64,000 nucleotides of DNA from Ectocarpus siliculosus (lineage: Eukaryota > Sar > Phaeophyceae > Ectocarpales > Ectocarpaceae), in assembly GCA_000310025.1 (NCBI GenBank), contig FN648482.1, positions 127,565 through 191,564 on the forward strand. The letters run 5' to 3'. Made by a program: the position numbers and the translations under genes. This document shows positions 1 through 9,729 of the stretch, in pieces. The notes under the pieces are model-generated. The model saw only the letters and a program-made list of their open reading frames with translations, had not been told where the DNA came from and did not search any database. The stretch's first letter is position 1. Each line of letters begins with the position of its first letter.

Positions 1-79
1 AACGCATCGCGGCCCGTTGTTGGGAGACACAGCACTACTGGTAACACCCAGTTCGCGATTTCTAGATGGGAGGAGGGAA

Positions 80-555
80 CAGGGGGGTGGGGGGTGTACT
101 CATAGTCGTGCATGCCGTAGTCGTTAGACCATTGACCTCGCGTCCCTACAAAGCCGGGACGGAGCACGCCGGGTTCTCACCGTACCAGGCTCTCACATCA
201 CCAAGTGCGAAGCGCCGAGAGGTATTCGGCGAGTCGCATGACGGGTGCCCTGCATCCTGCTAAGGGTGTTTCGGCATCTTGTGCTTACTTCTTTGCGTAC
301 GGACGACAGCTGCGCATGACTTTCATTTATTTTCTGGTGCTTTCACTTCCAGAGACAGTTGTAAGCACTGTGTAACTGCCTCGAGGGTGCTTGACCACTT
401 TAACACAACGTGTTGCGATCACCCCCTTTGTGCGGAGTGAGGGTTCTCGACCCTGCACAACATAATGTGCTCGACCATCACTCATGGTTACCGCAGAAAA
501 AAAAAACAAAGGCAAACAAAAAGCGGTAACATGGTTGCCGAGCTCACGAAACGGT
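80..555. repeat. Dispersed repeat R1, copy 1
   Basis: About 475 bp that recurs at 51305-51790 in the same orientation, with scattered substitutions and small indels. Shared landmarks are the stretch beginning TGTACTCATAG, the segment with CCGGGACGGAGCACGCCGGG, and the end GTTGCCGAGCTCACGAA. The last 40-60 bp also occur alone near 28211-28275. I see no conserved reading frame, so it is probably a non-autonomous repeat or a piece of a larger one. Copy 1 stops where YR element A begins, which suggests the element landed in it. Confidence 0.8.
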
Positions 556-815
556 CAAATATTTTCCGTTTATTTTGTTTTCTTTCGAATTGCTTCATTA
601 TTTCTTCGGTTTCTAGGCTACGTGTTGGGGAGAGAGACGCACGAAACGCTCATCGTCTCTCCGGCCGCGTTAGCTGCAAAGGCCGGCGTCAACTCTTACA
701 AATCCATCTCTCTCCCCACAAATACTAGCCGGGGGACTACGACTGCAAACGCAGGAGTCCCAAAACTGACCAAGTCCTCAAATGGTACACACCATTCTAC
801 AACACCCACATCGAG
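556..815 (-). repeat. Left terminal repeat of YR element A
   Basis: Starts near TTTCGAATTGC and ends near the motif CAAATGGTACACACC. It is nearly identical to 10955-11215 and resembles 8935-9200, 9490-9720 and 42915-43180. In the solo copies this segment runs straight into right-repeat sequence. Here it runs into the recombinase gene instead. Confidence 0.75.
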
Positions 816-847
816 GTCAGTTTCTGGACGACCACCGAATAAGTCAA

Positions 848-2002
848 CTATCCGTTCCCCCAGACGGTCCCCTCCCCCGGCTGTCTCGATACGATCCTAC
901 TGCCGTCTGTAAGTTTCCGTGACACTCGCCGCGAATCCTCTACATTGTTTCGCGCGTACGGCTTGTATGCATCCGACCTCCACTTCCCTTCTCTCTGAAT
1001 CACTCGTTCTGCGATGTCTCCGCCCGATGCAAGAGCCGTCGCGCCTCCAATTCGCAACGAGTGCAACGCGTACTCCTGGGGGTTACGCCCCGACTTCGCT
1101 ACCACTTCTCTGACTGCACGGAGGGCAGCAGTATACCTCACTACTCTCACTGCTCTTCCACTACGGTACGAAGCCAACGGTGCGGAGTCAGGCAACGTCG
1201 CATGACACGATAACAGCTCCACCACAAGAGCCACCGCGCCGCCGCGTGCTCTCACACCTGACTGCGGTCCGGTGACTTCGTCTCGCGTACGAACCCGTAT
1301 GTTTCCTTTCTGCTCTTGATCGGCCTTGTGCCCTCTAAACCTCATTTCGACACGGTCTGCTCTACGATAGTGACTAAAGACTAATTGCGTCTCGCCAGCA
1401 AACAATGCTACGTCCGCCCTCGTAAGACAGTGTGCCTCATGCACCCTGCCCGCATCATTCGCGAACACCTCATCAGACCGTGTGATAAAGAGATAGGACA
1501 AGCACAGACACAGCCACATCACTCTGCCCCCTTCCCCCCAGTTCTGGCTTGCGCTTTCCCCGTCCAGCAGCATACGCCAAGACACAGGCAGGCGCACACG
1601 GCGTATCGTCCCCACAGCCACGTGGTTCCTCGCAATCCCCCTTAGCGCACATTTCAACATCGGAGACGACAAGTCTAGCTCGACAGAAGCTTCCAGCCTA
1701 TGAAAATGTTGTACAGCCGTGAGTTTTCCGGATATTGTACTCGCTAGGTTACCCTCAGACTCGAAACACCAGGCTACGAAGTCTATCAACTCCCACACAT
1801 GAAGGTCCCCGGCACGTTGCCCTAGGAACTTGGGCTTCTCCGTCAGCCTGCGAAACGTGCACCAAGAGTTGAAGCCTGACGTGTAAGTCATTCTAGACGA
1901 AGACGCAACTGAGTGCTCGACGAGCTGCATGCCAAGACGTCGGTAACAAAGTCCCGTCCTGCCTGTCCCGGGTCCTGAACCTGCTGATAGCCCTGGAGCC
2001 AA
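848..2002 (-). CDS. Tyrosine recombinase of a YR transposable element
   Basis: Intact 384-residue ORF. It would catalyse DNA strand exchange through a covalent 3'-phosphotyrosine intermediate and so integrate the element. The N-terminal part (about residues 30-130) has the SSSRMTYTSGFNSW-type core-binding segment seen in transposon YRs. The catalytic part carries Arg175 in ITRSDEV, the HSLR box (His314, Arg317), GKW at 339-341, and a tyrosine at 346 or 349 in SDAYKPYAR. The R-H-R-Y set is therefore complete. A degraded homologue lies at 11.26-12.66 kb, with further remnants at 9.7-10.6 and 25.25-26.2 kb. The start was taken at the first Met; the frame may be open further upstream. Ngaro, DIRS and Crypton recombinases all share this fold. 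The family is certain, the clade is not. Confidence 0.9.
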   Translation of the reverse strand: MAPGLSAGSGPGTGRTGLCYRRLGMQLVEHSVASSSRMTYTSGFNSWCTFRRLTEKPKFLGQRAGDLHVWELIDFVAWCFESEGNLASTISGKLTAVQHFHRLEASVELDLSSPMLKCALRGIARNHVAVGTIRRVRLPVSWRMLLDGESASQNWGEGGRVMWLCLCLSYLFITRSDEVFANDAGRVHEAHCLTRADVALFAGETQLVFSHYRRADRVEMRFRGHKADQEQKGNIRVRTRDEVTGPQSGVRARGGAVALVVELLSCHATLPDSAPLASYRSGRAVRVVRYTAALRAVREVVAKSGRNPQEYALHSLRIGGATALASGGDIAERVIQREGKWRSDAYKPYARNNVEDSRRVSRKLTDGSRIVSRQPGEGTVWGNG

Positions 2003-2073
2003 CCTCGTGTAGACCGGCGTGCTGCCGTTCGATTTAGCCGCAGGTGCGCTGCCATCCGAGGTAGGCCCCCCCG

Positions 2074-3040
2074 CTACGCGGGAGAGCCCGCACCCCTATT
2101 TGTCTTTCCCGTGGGTGAAGAAGCCAGCGGCCTTGGGTCTCGCGCCGCCCTCGCCAGCGGCGCGCGCCTCTCCTCCGCGCCCTCCCCCGTTGCCGTGGCC
2201 AACGCCGCGCGCGCCGGTTGCCGGAGTTTCGGACGCTCCGCGCCTAGCGTGGGAAGGGTTCTGGGCGTGGATGTGTGGGCAGTTACGATCATGGCAACCG
2301 GACGACGAGTTGAAGGCGAAGCAGTAACCACGAGCGTGTCGAGCGATGCCGCCACTTTCTCTGTCACCAGGACGCCTTTGCGAAGCAAGGATTGCCACTC
2401 CATCTGCGACAGTTTTGAAACTGCCGGAGGCCACCCCAGGATGAGCCACGCTTTTACCCGGCGGAGGTCCCCCCACATCCGCGCTCTATCCTTTGCCGTA
2501 GCCTTAGCCGCCTCGGCGCTGGGTGTAGCGGGGGCCCGAGAGGCCGATGGTGGGGCGGTTGTGCCCACCAGTTGCACCCCCCCCCGGAAGGCCAGGTCCT
2601 GCTGCTTGGGTGGCGATCAGGTCGTCGATCGTTGCTTGAAGCTGCTGGCGATCGCCGGCAGCCTCATCGCGCTTCCGCTGCAGCTCCTCCCTCAGGCCGT
2701 CCACCAGCCCGCGGAGAGAAGCGAGCTCAGTCTCATCAGCGGGTCGCCGCGGGTGCCTGTCCCTGGCGCTCGCGAGGAGGATACCGCTCGACGCCTCGCG
2801 GGAGTACGTGATCCGCTGCGCGTCGAGGGGCGAGCCGTCGAGCTCGCCACCGATCGCGCGGTAGACCTCCTCGTGCGTGGTGTCGAAGGTGTCGCCGCCC
2901 GACCTCGCCCTGCTTGCCCACCCGCTGCCCTGCCGCTCCGCGTGGAGGCCCGTGTCGGCATCTGGTCGCGGTTGGAGTCGTATAAGCAGCGGACCGGCGG
3001 CAGGCGGCGGGCGAGCGTCAGGGCGGCGTTGCGGGAACAC
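2074..3040 (-). pseudogene. Gag-like ORF of YR element A (frame-broken)
   Basis: Three overlapping minus-strand frames make up one damaged ORF upstream of the recombinase. The first (3040-2504) is proline- and arginine-rich and then has a probable coiled coil (LRGLVDGLREELQRKRDE). The second (2577 downward) carries a segment conserved in copy C (DLRRVKAWLILG ... RKGVLVTEKV). The third (2476-2096) contains a CX8CX4CX3H zinc-finger pattern (residues CFAFNSSSGCHDRNCPHIH), then a Gly-rich tail. Small CCCH or CCHC fingers of this style are found in gag-like proteins of YR retroelements. A run of nine C on the plus strand (about 2577-2585) sits near the first break. Function as a nucleic-acid-binding structural protein is inferred. 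Confidence 0.6.
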
Positions 3041-3373
3041 TTCTTTTCCTCTTCATCGTGGGCGTAGTCGATCGCGCGCCTGGATCTGCAGTTAGAATGG
3101 TCTACAAATCCTATCTTCGGGCGAAACTATCTGACGTGGGTTTTCGTCGGGCCCAGAACGACGCGTTGTTATATCGCGAGCTCGCGTTAGTTCGTTCTCG
3201 ACGCCTGTGGATTGAACGGAGTGATTATTGCTGCTGACGCTACGGTCACCGGACGTCGACCAATCCCGAATATTTCTCTCTTTGGAACACTAGCGATGGT
3301 TTCTCTTTTTTTTTTTTTATACATATATTTTCTTGGATTCGGTGAACCCCGGTTCGCCATCGGCACGGGTGCT

Positions 3374-5020
3374 TCCACTCATTGGCGCGTCCCGTGCTGA
3401 TAATTGTTTTTTTTTTTTTTCCGATGCGTTGGATACGGTGAACTCCACTTGCCAACAGCGCGGGTGCTTCCACTCATTGGCGCGTCCCTCGCTGAAACTG
3501 ACAGCACATATGCAGCACGGGTGCTTCCACTCATTGGCGCGACCCGTACTGATACTTGTACGCAGCGCGGGTGCTTCCACTCATTGGCGCGTCCCTTGCT
3601 GAAACTGACAACACATATGAGCACGGGTGCTTCCACTCATTGGCGCGTCCCGTACTGATACGTGAATGACTTCGTTTTCGATGCGTGGAGATCGGTTAAT
3701 TCTACTCGCCAACAGCACGGGTGCGTCCACTCATTGGCGCGTCCCGTACTGATACGTGTACAGCGTTTTTGTTCTTTCTTTTTGAGATCGGTTAACTCTA
3801 CTCGCCAACAGCACTCATTGGCGCGTCCCTTGCTGAAACTGACAACACATATGCAGCACGGGTGCTTCCACTCATTGGCGCGTCCCGTACTGATACGTGT
3901 ACGACTTCGTTTTCGATGCGTTGAATTCGGTTAACTCTACTCGCCAACAGCACGGGTGCGTCCACTCATTGGCGCGTCCCGTGCTGATACGTGTACGGCG
4001 TTTTGTTCTTTCTTTTTGAGATCGGTTAACTCTACTCGCCAACAGCACGAGTGCTTCCACTCGTTGGCGCGTCCCGTGCTGAGGCTGACAACACATATGC
4101 AGCACGGGTGCTTCCACTCATTGGCGCGTCCCGTACTGATGCATGATTTGTGGTATTTCCTACCGCTGCGTTGAATTCGGTTAACTCTACTCGCCAACAG
4201 CGCGGGTGCTTCCACTCATTGGCGCGTCCCGTGCTGATACATGTACGGCGTTTTGTTCTTTCTTTTTGAGATCGGTTAACTGTACTCACCAACAGCACGA
4301 GTGCTTCCACTCATTGGCGCGTCCCGTACTGATACGTGTACGACTTCGTTTTCGATGCGTGGAGATCGGTTAATTCTACTCGCCAACAGCACGGGTGCGT
4401 CCACTCATTGGCGCGTCCCGTACTGATACGTGTACGACTTCGTTTTCGATGCGTTGAATTCGGTTAACTCTACTCGCCAACAGCACGGGTGCGTCCACTC
4501 ATTGGCGCGTCCCTTGCTGAAACTGACAACACATATGCAGCACGGGTGCTTCCACTCATTGGCGCGTCCCGTACTGATACGTGTACGACTTCGTTTTCGA
4601 TGCGTGGAGATCGGTTAATTCTACTCGCCAACAGCACGGGTGCGTCCACTCATTGGCGCGTCCCGTACTGATACGTGTACGACTTCGTTTTCGATGCGTT
4701 GAATTCGGTTAACTCTACTCGCCAACAGCACGGGTGCGTCCACTCATTGGCGCGTCCCGTGCTGATACGTGTACGGCGTTTTGTTCTTTCTTTTTGAGAT
4801 CGGTTAACTCTACTCGCCAACAGCACGAGTGCTTCCACTCGTTGGCGCGTCCCGTGCTGAGGCTGACAACACATATGCAGCACGGGTGCTTCCACTCATT
4901 GGCGCGTCCCGTACTGATACATGTATGACTTCGTGTTTCGTTGCGTTGAGATCGGTTAACTTCCACTCGCCAACAGCACGGACGAGTGCTTCCACTATTG
5001 GCGCGTCCCGTGCTGGTGCG
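3374..5020. repeat. Hairpin-forming tandem repeat array, about 21 units
   Basis: Each unit contains a segment of about 40 bp with arms CAGCACGGG and CCCGTGCTG, a perfect 9-bp inverted repeat, around a 21-22 nt loop containing CACTCATTGGCGCGT. Units start near 3361, 3458, 3504, 3562, 3617, 3714, 3808 (truncated), 3855, 3950, 4047, 4103, 4198, 4295, 4389, 4483, 4540, 4634, 4728, 4825, 4880 and 4975. Spacing alternates between about 95 bp and about 56 bp. The longer spacers share GGTTAACTCTACTCGCCAA. Four more units lie at 18246-18660. The small ORFs across the array are shadows of the repeat. Confidence 0.9.
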
Positions 5021-5167
5021 TGTCCTTGTTTTTTTTTTTTTCATTGAGATCACTTCCGCATAGACAATCCTACGGCAGGTTGACGAGTTTCTGGCATGCA
5101 TCAATTGCTGTCCGGGCGTTTTTGGTCGCTTAATCGTCGATGGACGTGACGTATTCTTATAGAAGGT

Positions 5168-5290
5168 TTGTGTCACAGTGGCAACAAATTTGACGTGATG
5201 CCCCTCGAGACCGTGATGCACTCATATGGATCGCTACCTGACGTTCCTCGCGAGTTCGAACCTCGCGTGTCACTTTCACCTCCCCCCCCT
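5168..5290 (+). repeat. Possible tRNA-related fragment
   Basis: GAGTTCGAACCTCGC at about 5254-5268 resembles an internal pol III B box, and a weak A-box-like TGGCAACAAATTTG lies upstream. The expected acceptor pairing is absent. At best this is a SINE relic inside the leader of element A. Confidence 0.2.
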
Positions 5291-5419
5291 ATTTTTTTCT
5301 CATCTTCTTTTTCCTTATGCATACAGCACGTAGTTCGCTGTCTCGTTTTTTTTTCTCGTCTTCTTTGTTTTTCAGTCTTTTTCTTTGAGTCTTTCTCTCG
5401 CATGCATGTGTTTTTGCTT

Positions 5420-6337
5420 TTATCCGTTCCCGTGAATGCTGTTGAATGCACTTTCCGATTACGTATGCGGCCGCTTTGTATGCCATGGGACTTGTCGATA
5501 CCATCAGTGGGGACTTGTCGATACCATCCGTGGAGACGATTGCTTACGTGAGTGGGCATATTATCGTCGATTCCTTCAGCTATATGCCCCTCTGTGCGCG
5601 GCACAGACAAGATTGTACCGGCAAGTAGTCCCTAGTAAGCCGGGGGAAACAGAAAACAAGGCACCTGCCTCATGTGCATACTCGTGACAGCATCATGCCC
5701 TACTGCCGCGGGTCGATTGGTTATGTCCGATGCCGCAGGGTTCCTCCACCCCGTGCAGTACAATGGCTGCTATCAACCGCGACAAGTCAGCGTGCGACCA
5801 TACAACAGGCCCCGCTCTTTCTTTTTGCCGTTGAATTTTTTTTTCTTCAGCGAGAGTACGTCTCGGTTGGGACGAACCGCATTTTTTTTCTTCAGCGAGA
5901 GTACGTCTCGGTTGGGATGAACCGCATCCCATGTTTGGGAAGGGATCTATCTGAGCGGCGCGGCGAGCGAGACTGCGGTGGCTTGCCGCCGCTTATCTAT
6001 TTTTTTTTCTTCAGCGAGAGTACGTCTCGGTTGGGACGAACCGCATTTTTTTTCTTCAGCGAGAGTACGTCTCGGTTGGGATGAACCGCATCCCATGTTT
6101 GGGAAGGGACCTATCTGAGCGGCGCGGCGAGCGAGACTGCGGTGGCTTGCCGCCGCTTATCTTACTGCACCCTCCCCCCTCGTGCTAAATGCACGCAGCG
6201 GTGAGGTCACAAGAGTAGCGGGACGCGAATAGGAACACGGCCGACACGATGGATGTTGGACACGAGTACACACCTTTATATGGAGAGTCGCGTGCTGGTC
6301 GCTTCCCCAATGCTTGCGCCGTGTCCCGTCCCGCCCT
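5420..6337 (-). repeat. Conserved leader segment of YR element A
   Basis: Matches 18730-19400 over its whole length with indels. Copy-specific changes are a 22-bp tandem duplication near 5498-5541 (GGACTTGTCGATACCATC repeated) and a tandem duplication of about 164 bp (5835-5999 and 6000-6162, each with two TTCAGCGAGAGTACGTCTCG motifs). No convincing protein is encoded. On the minus strand it lies between the right repeat and the hairpin array, where a 5' untranslated leader would be. Confidence 0.7.
5835..6162. repeat. 164-bp tandem duplication
   Basis: Two adjacent near-identical units (5835-5999, 6000-6162), each ending with GCGGTGGCTTGCCGCCGCTTATC. The homologous position in the 18-kb copy (about 19100-19212) has one unit, so the duplication happened after the two copies separated. 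Confidence 0.85.
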
Positions 6338-6598
6338 TTTCTAAACTGCCGCCGCTACTGCGTTAGGCGGCTGCTGCTGTCCTTCCGTTGCTTCACGCGC
6401 TCTGTAGCTGTCACACGTTACCCGACTTTGCTACAGCCCCTGCGTGGACTCGATCACGGAATGACACCCCCAACTATAGACTAATAATTCCAAACACCGT
6501 GACCCTGGGTTTCCGGTAGAAAATGAAGCCAAATTCTAATTCGACTGTTACAAAATAAACACCAGTTTATTCTATCTGCTTCGACGAACAAACCTTCC
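6337..6598 (-). repeat. Right terminal repeat of YR element A
   Basis: A 262-bp segment from TTTTCTAAACTGCCGCC to GAACAAACCTTCC. Near-identical copies lie at 10692-10955 and 19403-19669. It contains AAAATAAACACCAG, an A-rich motif that could serve in polyadenylation on the opposite reading. Confidence 0.85.
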
Positions 6599-7222
6599 TT
6601 TTTTTCCTGAATATAGGTGTTAGGTATGTGTGATGACGTCACTGGTTTTGTAGAGAGATGCGGCAGAGATGGCGCGGATAACCCGGGTGCCTTAGTTGTG
6701 TACCTGCATCGTGGAAGACCCCTTCAATGTGGAACGATTCCTAGTCAGTGTCGATGTTTACACTGCTGTGTCTACCACGGATGATCTGGACAGATTCGGG
6801 CGATTGTCAATTGCAATGATGGCTTTGGTTGATTGTTCTTCTTCATTGTATGTCCACGGACCCATTCCTTCAGACAGCAGCTGCATGCCACGAGCTTGTT
6901 GTGTACCATACACCATGGTGTTATTTTTGTACAGACAGCACTTCAGACAGCAGTACGCTGTAGTCGACAAACATTCATTTTGGTGAAGTGCGGGACAAGG
7001 GGGGTGATGCCGCTGTTGTAGTCGAATTGTAGTGTGTGGGCGTGTAGTTCAGTTGTGAGCACGCAAACGTGCTGCAGGGATTGTAGGTGTACCTCCTCGG
7101 GCTTGTATACCCTTTTCTTGCTAATAGTGTGCGTGTTCTTTAGATCTTCTGATGGCTCTAGCATTTTTGTGACCACCGACCGAGTCTTCGCTAGATTTTG
7201 GGATTAGCAACTGACACTTGTT
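6599..7222. other. Intergenic, nothing assigned
   Basis: Only short overlapping ORFs on both strands with no recognisable domain. No repeat shared with the rest of the window was seen. Confidence 0.5.
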
Positions 7223-7233
7223 TAATGTGAAGA

Positions 7234-7268
<35 letters not shown>
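7223..7268 (+). repeat. (AAC)n tract with LINE-like tail context
   Basis: About 12 AAC units preceded by TTTAATGTGAAGAA. The minus-strand 3' end of LINE copy 2 (54021-54060) reads TTTTAATGTGAAGA and then AAC units. This could therefore be the very end of a severely 5'-truncated LINE on the plus strand, or a coincidental microsatellite. Confidence 0.5.
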
Positions 7269-8020
7269 CCTCATTACGAGTCTATCTCTCGTGAAGATTT
7301 TAATTTTGATGAATAGACAAACTTGCCAGAGGGTCACCTCATTACAAGTTTATCCCTCATCAACCCCACAGCATTATCATGCGATATATTTTAGTACACT
7401 AGCGGTCATCATCATAGCCCAGTACCCACAATGTTTTTCTAGACTACAGTAGTATGGACCACATCTATCACTACTCCGTCTGAAGACTCCGTGTTTTTTA
7501 ACACGCGTTGTATGATAATCAGGCCGAGTTGATGATGTTGTACCAGGTAGGTTAACTCCAATACATGTGTCTCCATGAGCCACTCTTGTCTATGGCCGCC
7601 AAAAGCACATCTTTAGCACAGATGGACTTGTGGCGCATAGAGGGGGGGGTGATGTGGAGGACACCTGTCAGGAGTATAACCAACCATGTCTGCACATCCA
7701 AAGTGTAGGAAGATATGGCTCCCTCGGGGTATCTTGTCACAAGGAGAGTGACAGGAAAGGCACGGTCGGAGATGGATATCTTCCGAAGTCCCTGGCCACT
7801 TGCCGAAAGTGGAAGCGGAGAGTCTTCGACTCTCCTCTCCCTCTGCCCGCTATGGCCACTCTCTCTTTCTACCCTCTTCTCCTCGTTTACACATCACGAG
7901 AGGAAATAGCCTTCCCGTGGCAGTGGGATAATACTGCCACGGCACCGGCCTCTGTCTCCGAGAGTAGCCAGTGTCCTCAAGATGATTTAAATATTATCTG
8001 GTTATATACAATAGTCGCTT
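7269..8020. other. Intergenic, nothing assigned
   Basis: A loose direct repeat CACCTCATTACRAGT occurs at about 7267 and 7335. The 162-residue ORF at 7630-8118 has no recognisable domain and overlaps other open frames. Confidence 0.45.
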
Positions 8021-8024
8021 TGCT

Positions 8025-8250
8025 CTCGCACGGAAGCAGCCACGCTGTGGCACGTTCTCGTGCCAAATGCTTCTTCTACAACACGGATGGAGCCGCACTT
8101 TGGCGCTTCGCGTGTTGACACGCGGTGTCACGATGAAACAACAGGCGTGTGAAATGTTCGATTAGCCTACTTTGGATTTCGTTCGGTGAATGCCGTTCGC
8201 CTACAGCACGGATGTAGTCACACTATGGCGCTTAGCGTGTTGAGTGCGTC
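8025..8250. repeat. Diverged relatives of the hairpin repeat
   Basis: Three units near 8030, 8084 and 8204 read like CACGGATGNAGYCRCACTNTGGCGCTTNGCGTG and are followed by GTTGA. This is the same plan as the 3.4-5.0 kb array (CACGGG ... TTGGCGCGTCCCGTGCTGA), with different bases on both sides of the stem. Confidence 0.4.
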
Positions 8251-8354
8251 GCCTACAACATGGTTTTGTATGAATTATTGCGCACAGTGTACTTGTGAGC
8301 GACTATTGAACAGTCACGGAAAGAATCCCCAGATGTTGCGTCGATATATGAGAC

Positions 8355-8440
8355 CGTTGCGAGTCGCACGTGTTGGACGTTAAGGCGTCGGGTCCGATCG
8401 CCGCTTGATGAACGCTCTGTATCTAAGGTTCGAGTCTCGC
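8355..8440 (+). repeat. tRNA-like fragment
   Basis: GTTAAGGCGTCGG resembles the D-arm of Ser/Leu-type tRNAs and AAGGTTCGAGTCTCGCC resembles a B box and T arm about 45 nt later. No acceptor stem closes, so it is not a tRNA gene. A SINE or tRNA pseudogene relic is possible. Confidence 0.3.
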
Positions 8441-8859
8441 CTCTCATTTCCCATTCATTTGTTTTCGCCTTTTCATGAAATTTCTCTTTGTTGCGTTTTC
8501 GTCAACCCTGTACAGTGGCGGGGGGGCTCTATAGTGCCAGTTGAATAGTGCCGGTGCCCGGTATAGTACCGGTGTTGCCGGCTCGCACACACTTAAACAC
8601 CAAGTTGTTCTGTGCTCTAAATTGTGCGGATGCCCGGTACTGTCTTGGGATACACCCCGGCATCACTACAGAGGGTCCCCCACTTTATGCTACTTTGCCG
8701 ACTTCGGTTATATTCACTGGCTCTTGTCAGTGCCGTCATACGGGATCACGTTATCGACTGCGCAAGACTGAATCGTCTAGCGTTGCGCATCACAGACCGA
8801 ACATCGATGGGCAGTTCGCGTTGGCAAAGCCTGCGCCAGATGCACACGCTTAAATTTAA

Positions 8860-8940
8860 TCCGTTTGGGATTGGTTTCATCTACGGAAAAATGGAGCCTG
8901 TACGGAATCTTGACCGGAGATTTTTTACCAAGGCCGATTT
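8860..8940. repeat. Short dispersed homology to 58605-58690
   Basis: AATCCGTTTGGGATTGGTTT and TTGACCGGAGATTTTTTACC both recur near 58604-58680, with a similar central spacer. It abuts the start of the solo YR repeat at 8935. Confidence 0.5.
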
Positions 8941-9485
8941 ATTGTTTTTCTTTCGAATTGCCATTTTTTGCATTAATGTTTTCTCTTCACACGCGGGGAA
9001 GAGAGAGAAACCACACTGACATAACACATTTCCTGCAGACTCCCTCTGCGCCTGTCCTACCGTGTCTCTATCCCTCAGTACTACTGTCTCTCTCTCTTAC
9101 CTAAGAAAACAGCCCGGGGTTTCTCTTTCCACCGGTGTGGGGAACTCTTTCTACTGCACGGAACCTCTCAGACGACCAAGTCCCCAAATGGTACTCTACC
9201 ATGTACTCTACCCCATTTACTGTAGCCCTTGCATTCCTTCCGTTCCCGCACCTTCGAAAGACAAGTGTGGGTGGGCGGGAAAGAACGCAATTTCTTGGCC
9301 TCCTAACCTGGCCAATCCTTTGCATCCCTCTCTCCTTGCACATGAACTCTCCGAGAGAGTGACCACTCCAAAATACTCTTCTCCATTCTGATACCCCGAA
9401 ATACAGGAACAAAACCGCCTCTGGAAGAATCCGACGGTTTCAATAAACAGTAGTCTGCCTCGGCTATATCTGCCTCACCAAACTT
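8935..9485 (-). repeat. Joined left and right YR repeats (solo form), copy 1
   Basis: About 550 bp in which left-repeat sequence (TTTCGAATTGCC ... CCCCAAATGGTAC) continues directly into right-repeat-like sequence (CACCTTCGAAAG ... CTCACCAAACTTGCTATTTA). A second full copy lies at 42915-43506. On its right it abuts the left repeat of element B. In a split-direct-repeat model this is the downstream part of element B. Confidence 0.7.
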
Positions 9486-9729
9486 GCTATTTAATGTTTG
9501 TCTTTCGAATTGCCATTTTGGCATTAACGTTTTCTCTTCACACGCGGGGAAGAGAGAGAAACCGCATTGACAGAACACGTTTCTTGCAGACTCCCTCTGC
9601 ACCTGTCCTACCGTGTCTCTGTCCCTCAGTACTACTGTCTCTCTCTCTCTCTTTCTACCGTACGGAACCTCTCAGACGACCAAGTCCCCAAATGGTACTC
9701 TACCATTTACTCTCCCCAATTCGAGGTCG

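Larger units (their letters stand above)
556..6598 (-). mobile_element. Tyrosine-recombinase element A (proposed full length)
   Basis: On the minus strand the order is a right repeat (6598-6337), a conserved leader (about 6337-5420), a hairpin repeat array (5020-3374), a gag-like region (about 3265-2074), a recombinase ORF (2002-848) and a left repeat (about 815-556). The left repeat recurs at 10955-11215 and, diverged, at 8935, 9490, 24725 and 42915. The right repeat recurs at 10692-10955 and 19403-19669. Having different sequences at the two ends that occur joined elsewhere is the logic of split direct repeats in Ngaro/DIRS elements. No reverse transcriptase is visible. That 556-3270 and 3270-6598 form one element is inference, because copy C matches only the first half and the copy at 18.2 kb only the second. 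Confidence 0.55.

Noticed and set aside
3374-5020. CRISPR-like array
   Set aside because: Repeats are 40 bp hairpins but the spacers are themselves repeated and of two fixed lengths, and the context is a eukaryotic transposable element with no cas genes.
3200-5050. Array of related small proteins with ANEWKHP-like peptides
   Set aside because: They are translations of the hairpin repeat in several frames on both strands. The conservation is at the DNA level.
7630-8118. 162-residue ORF as a gene
   Set aside because: No domain, overlapping ORFs in other frames, and it runs into the diverged hairpin repeats.
8355-8440. A functional Ser/Leu tRNA gene
   Set aside because: A and B boxes are partly present, but no acceptor stem, anticodon stem or variable arm can be folded.
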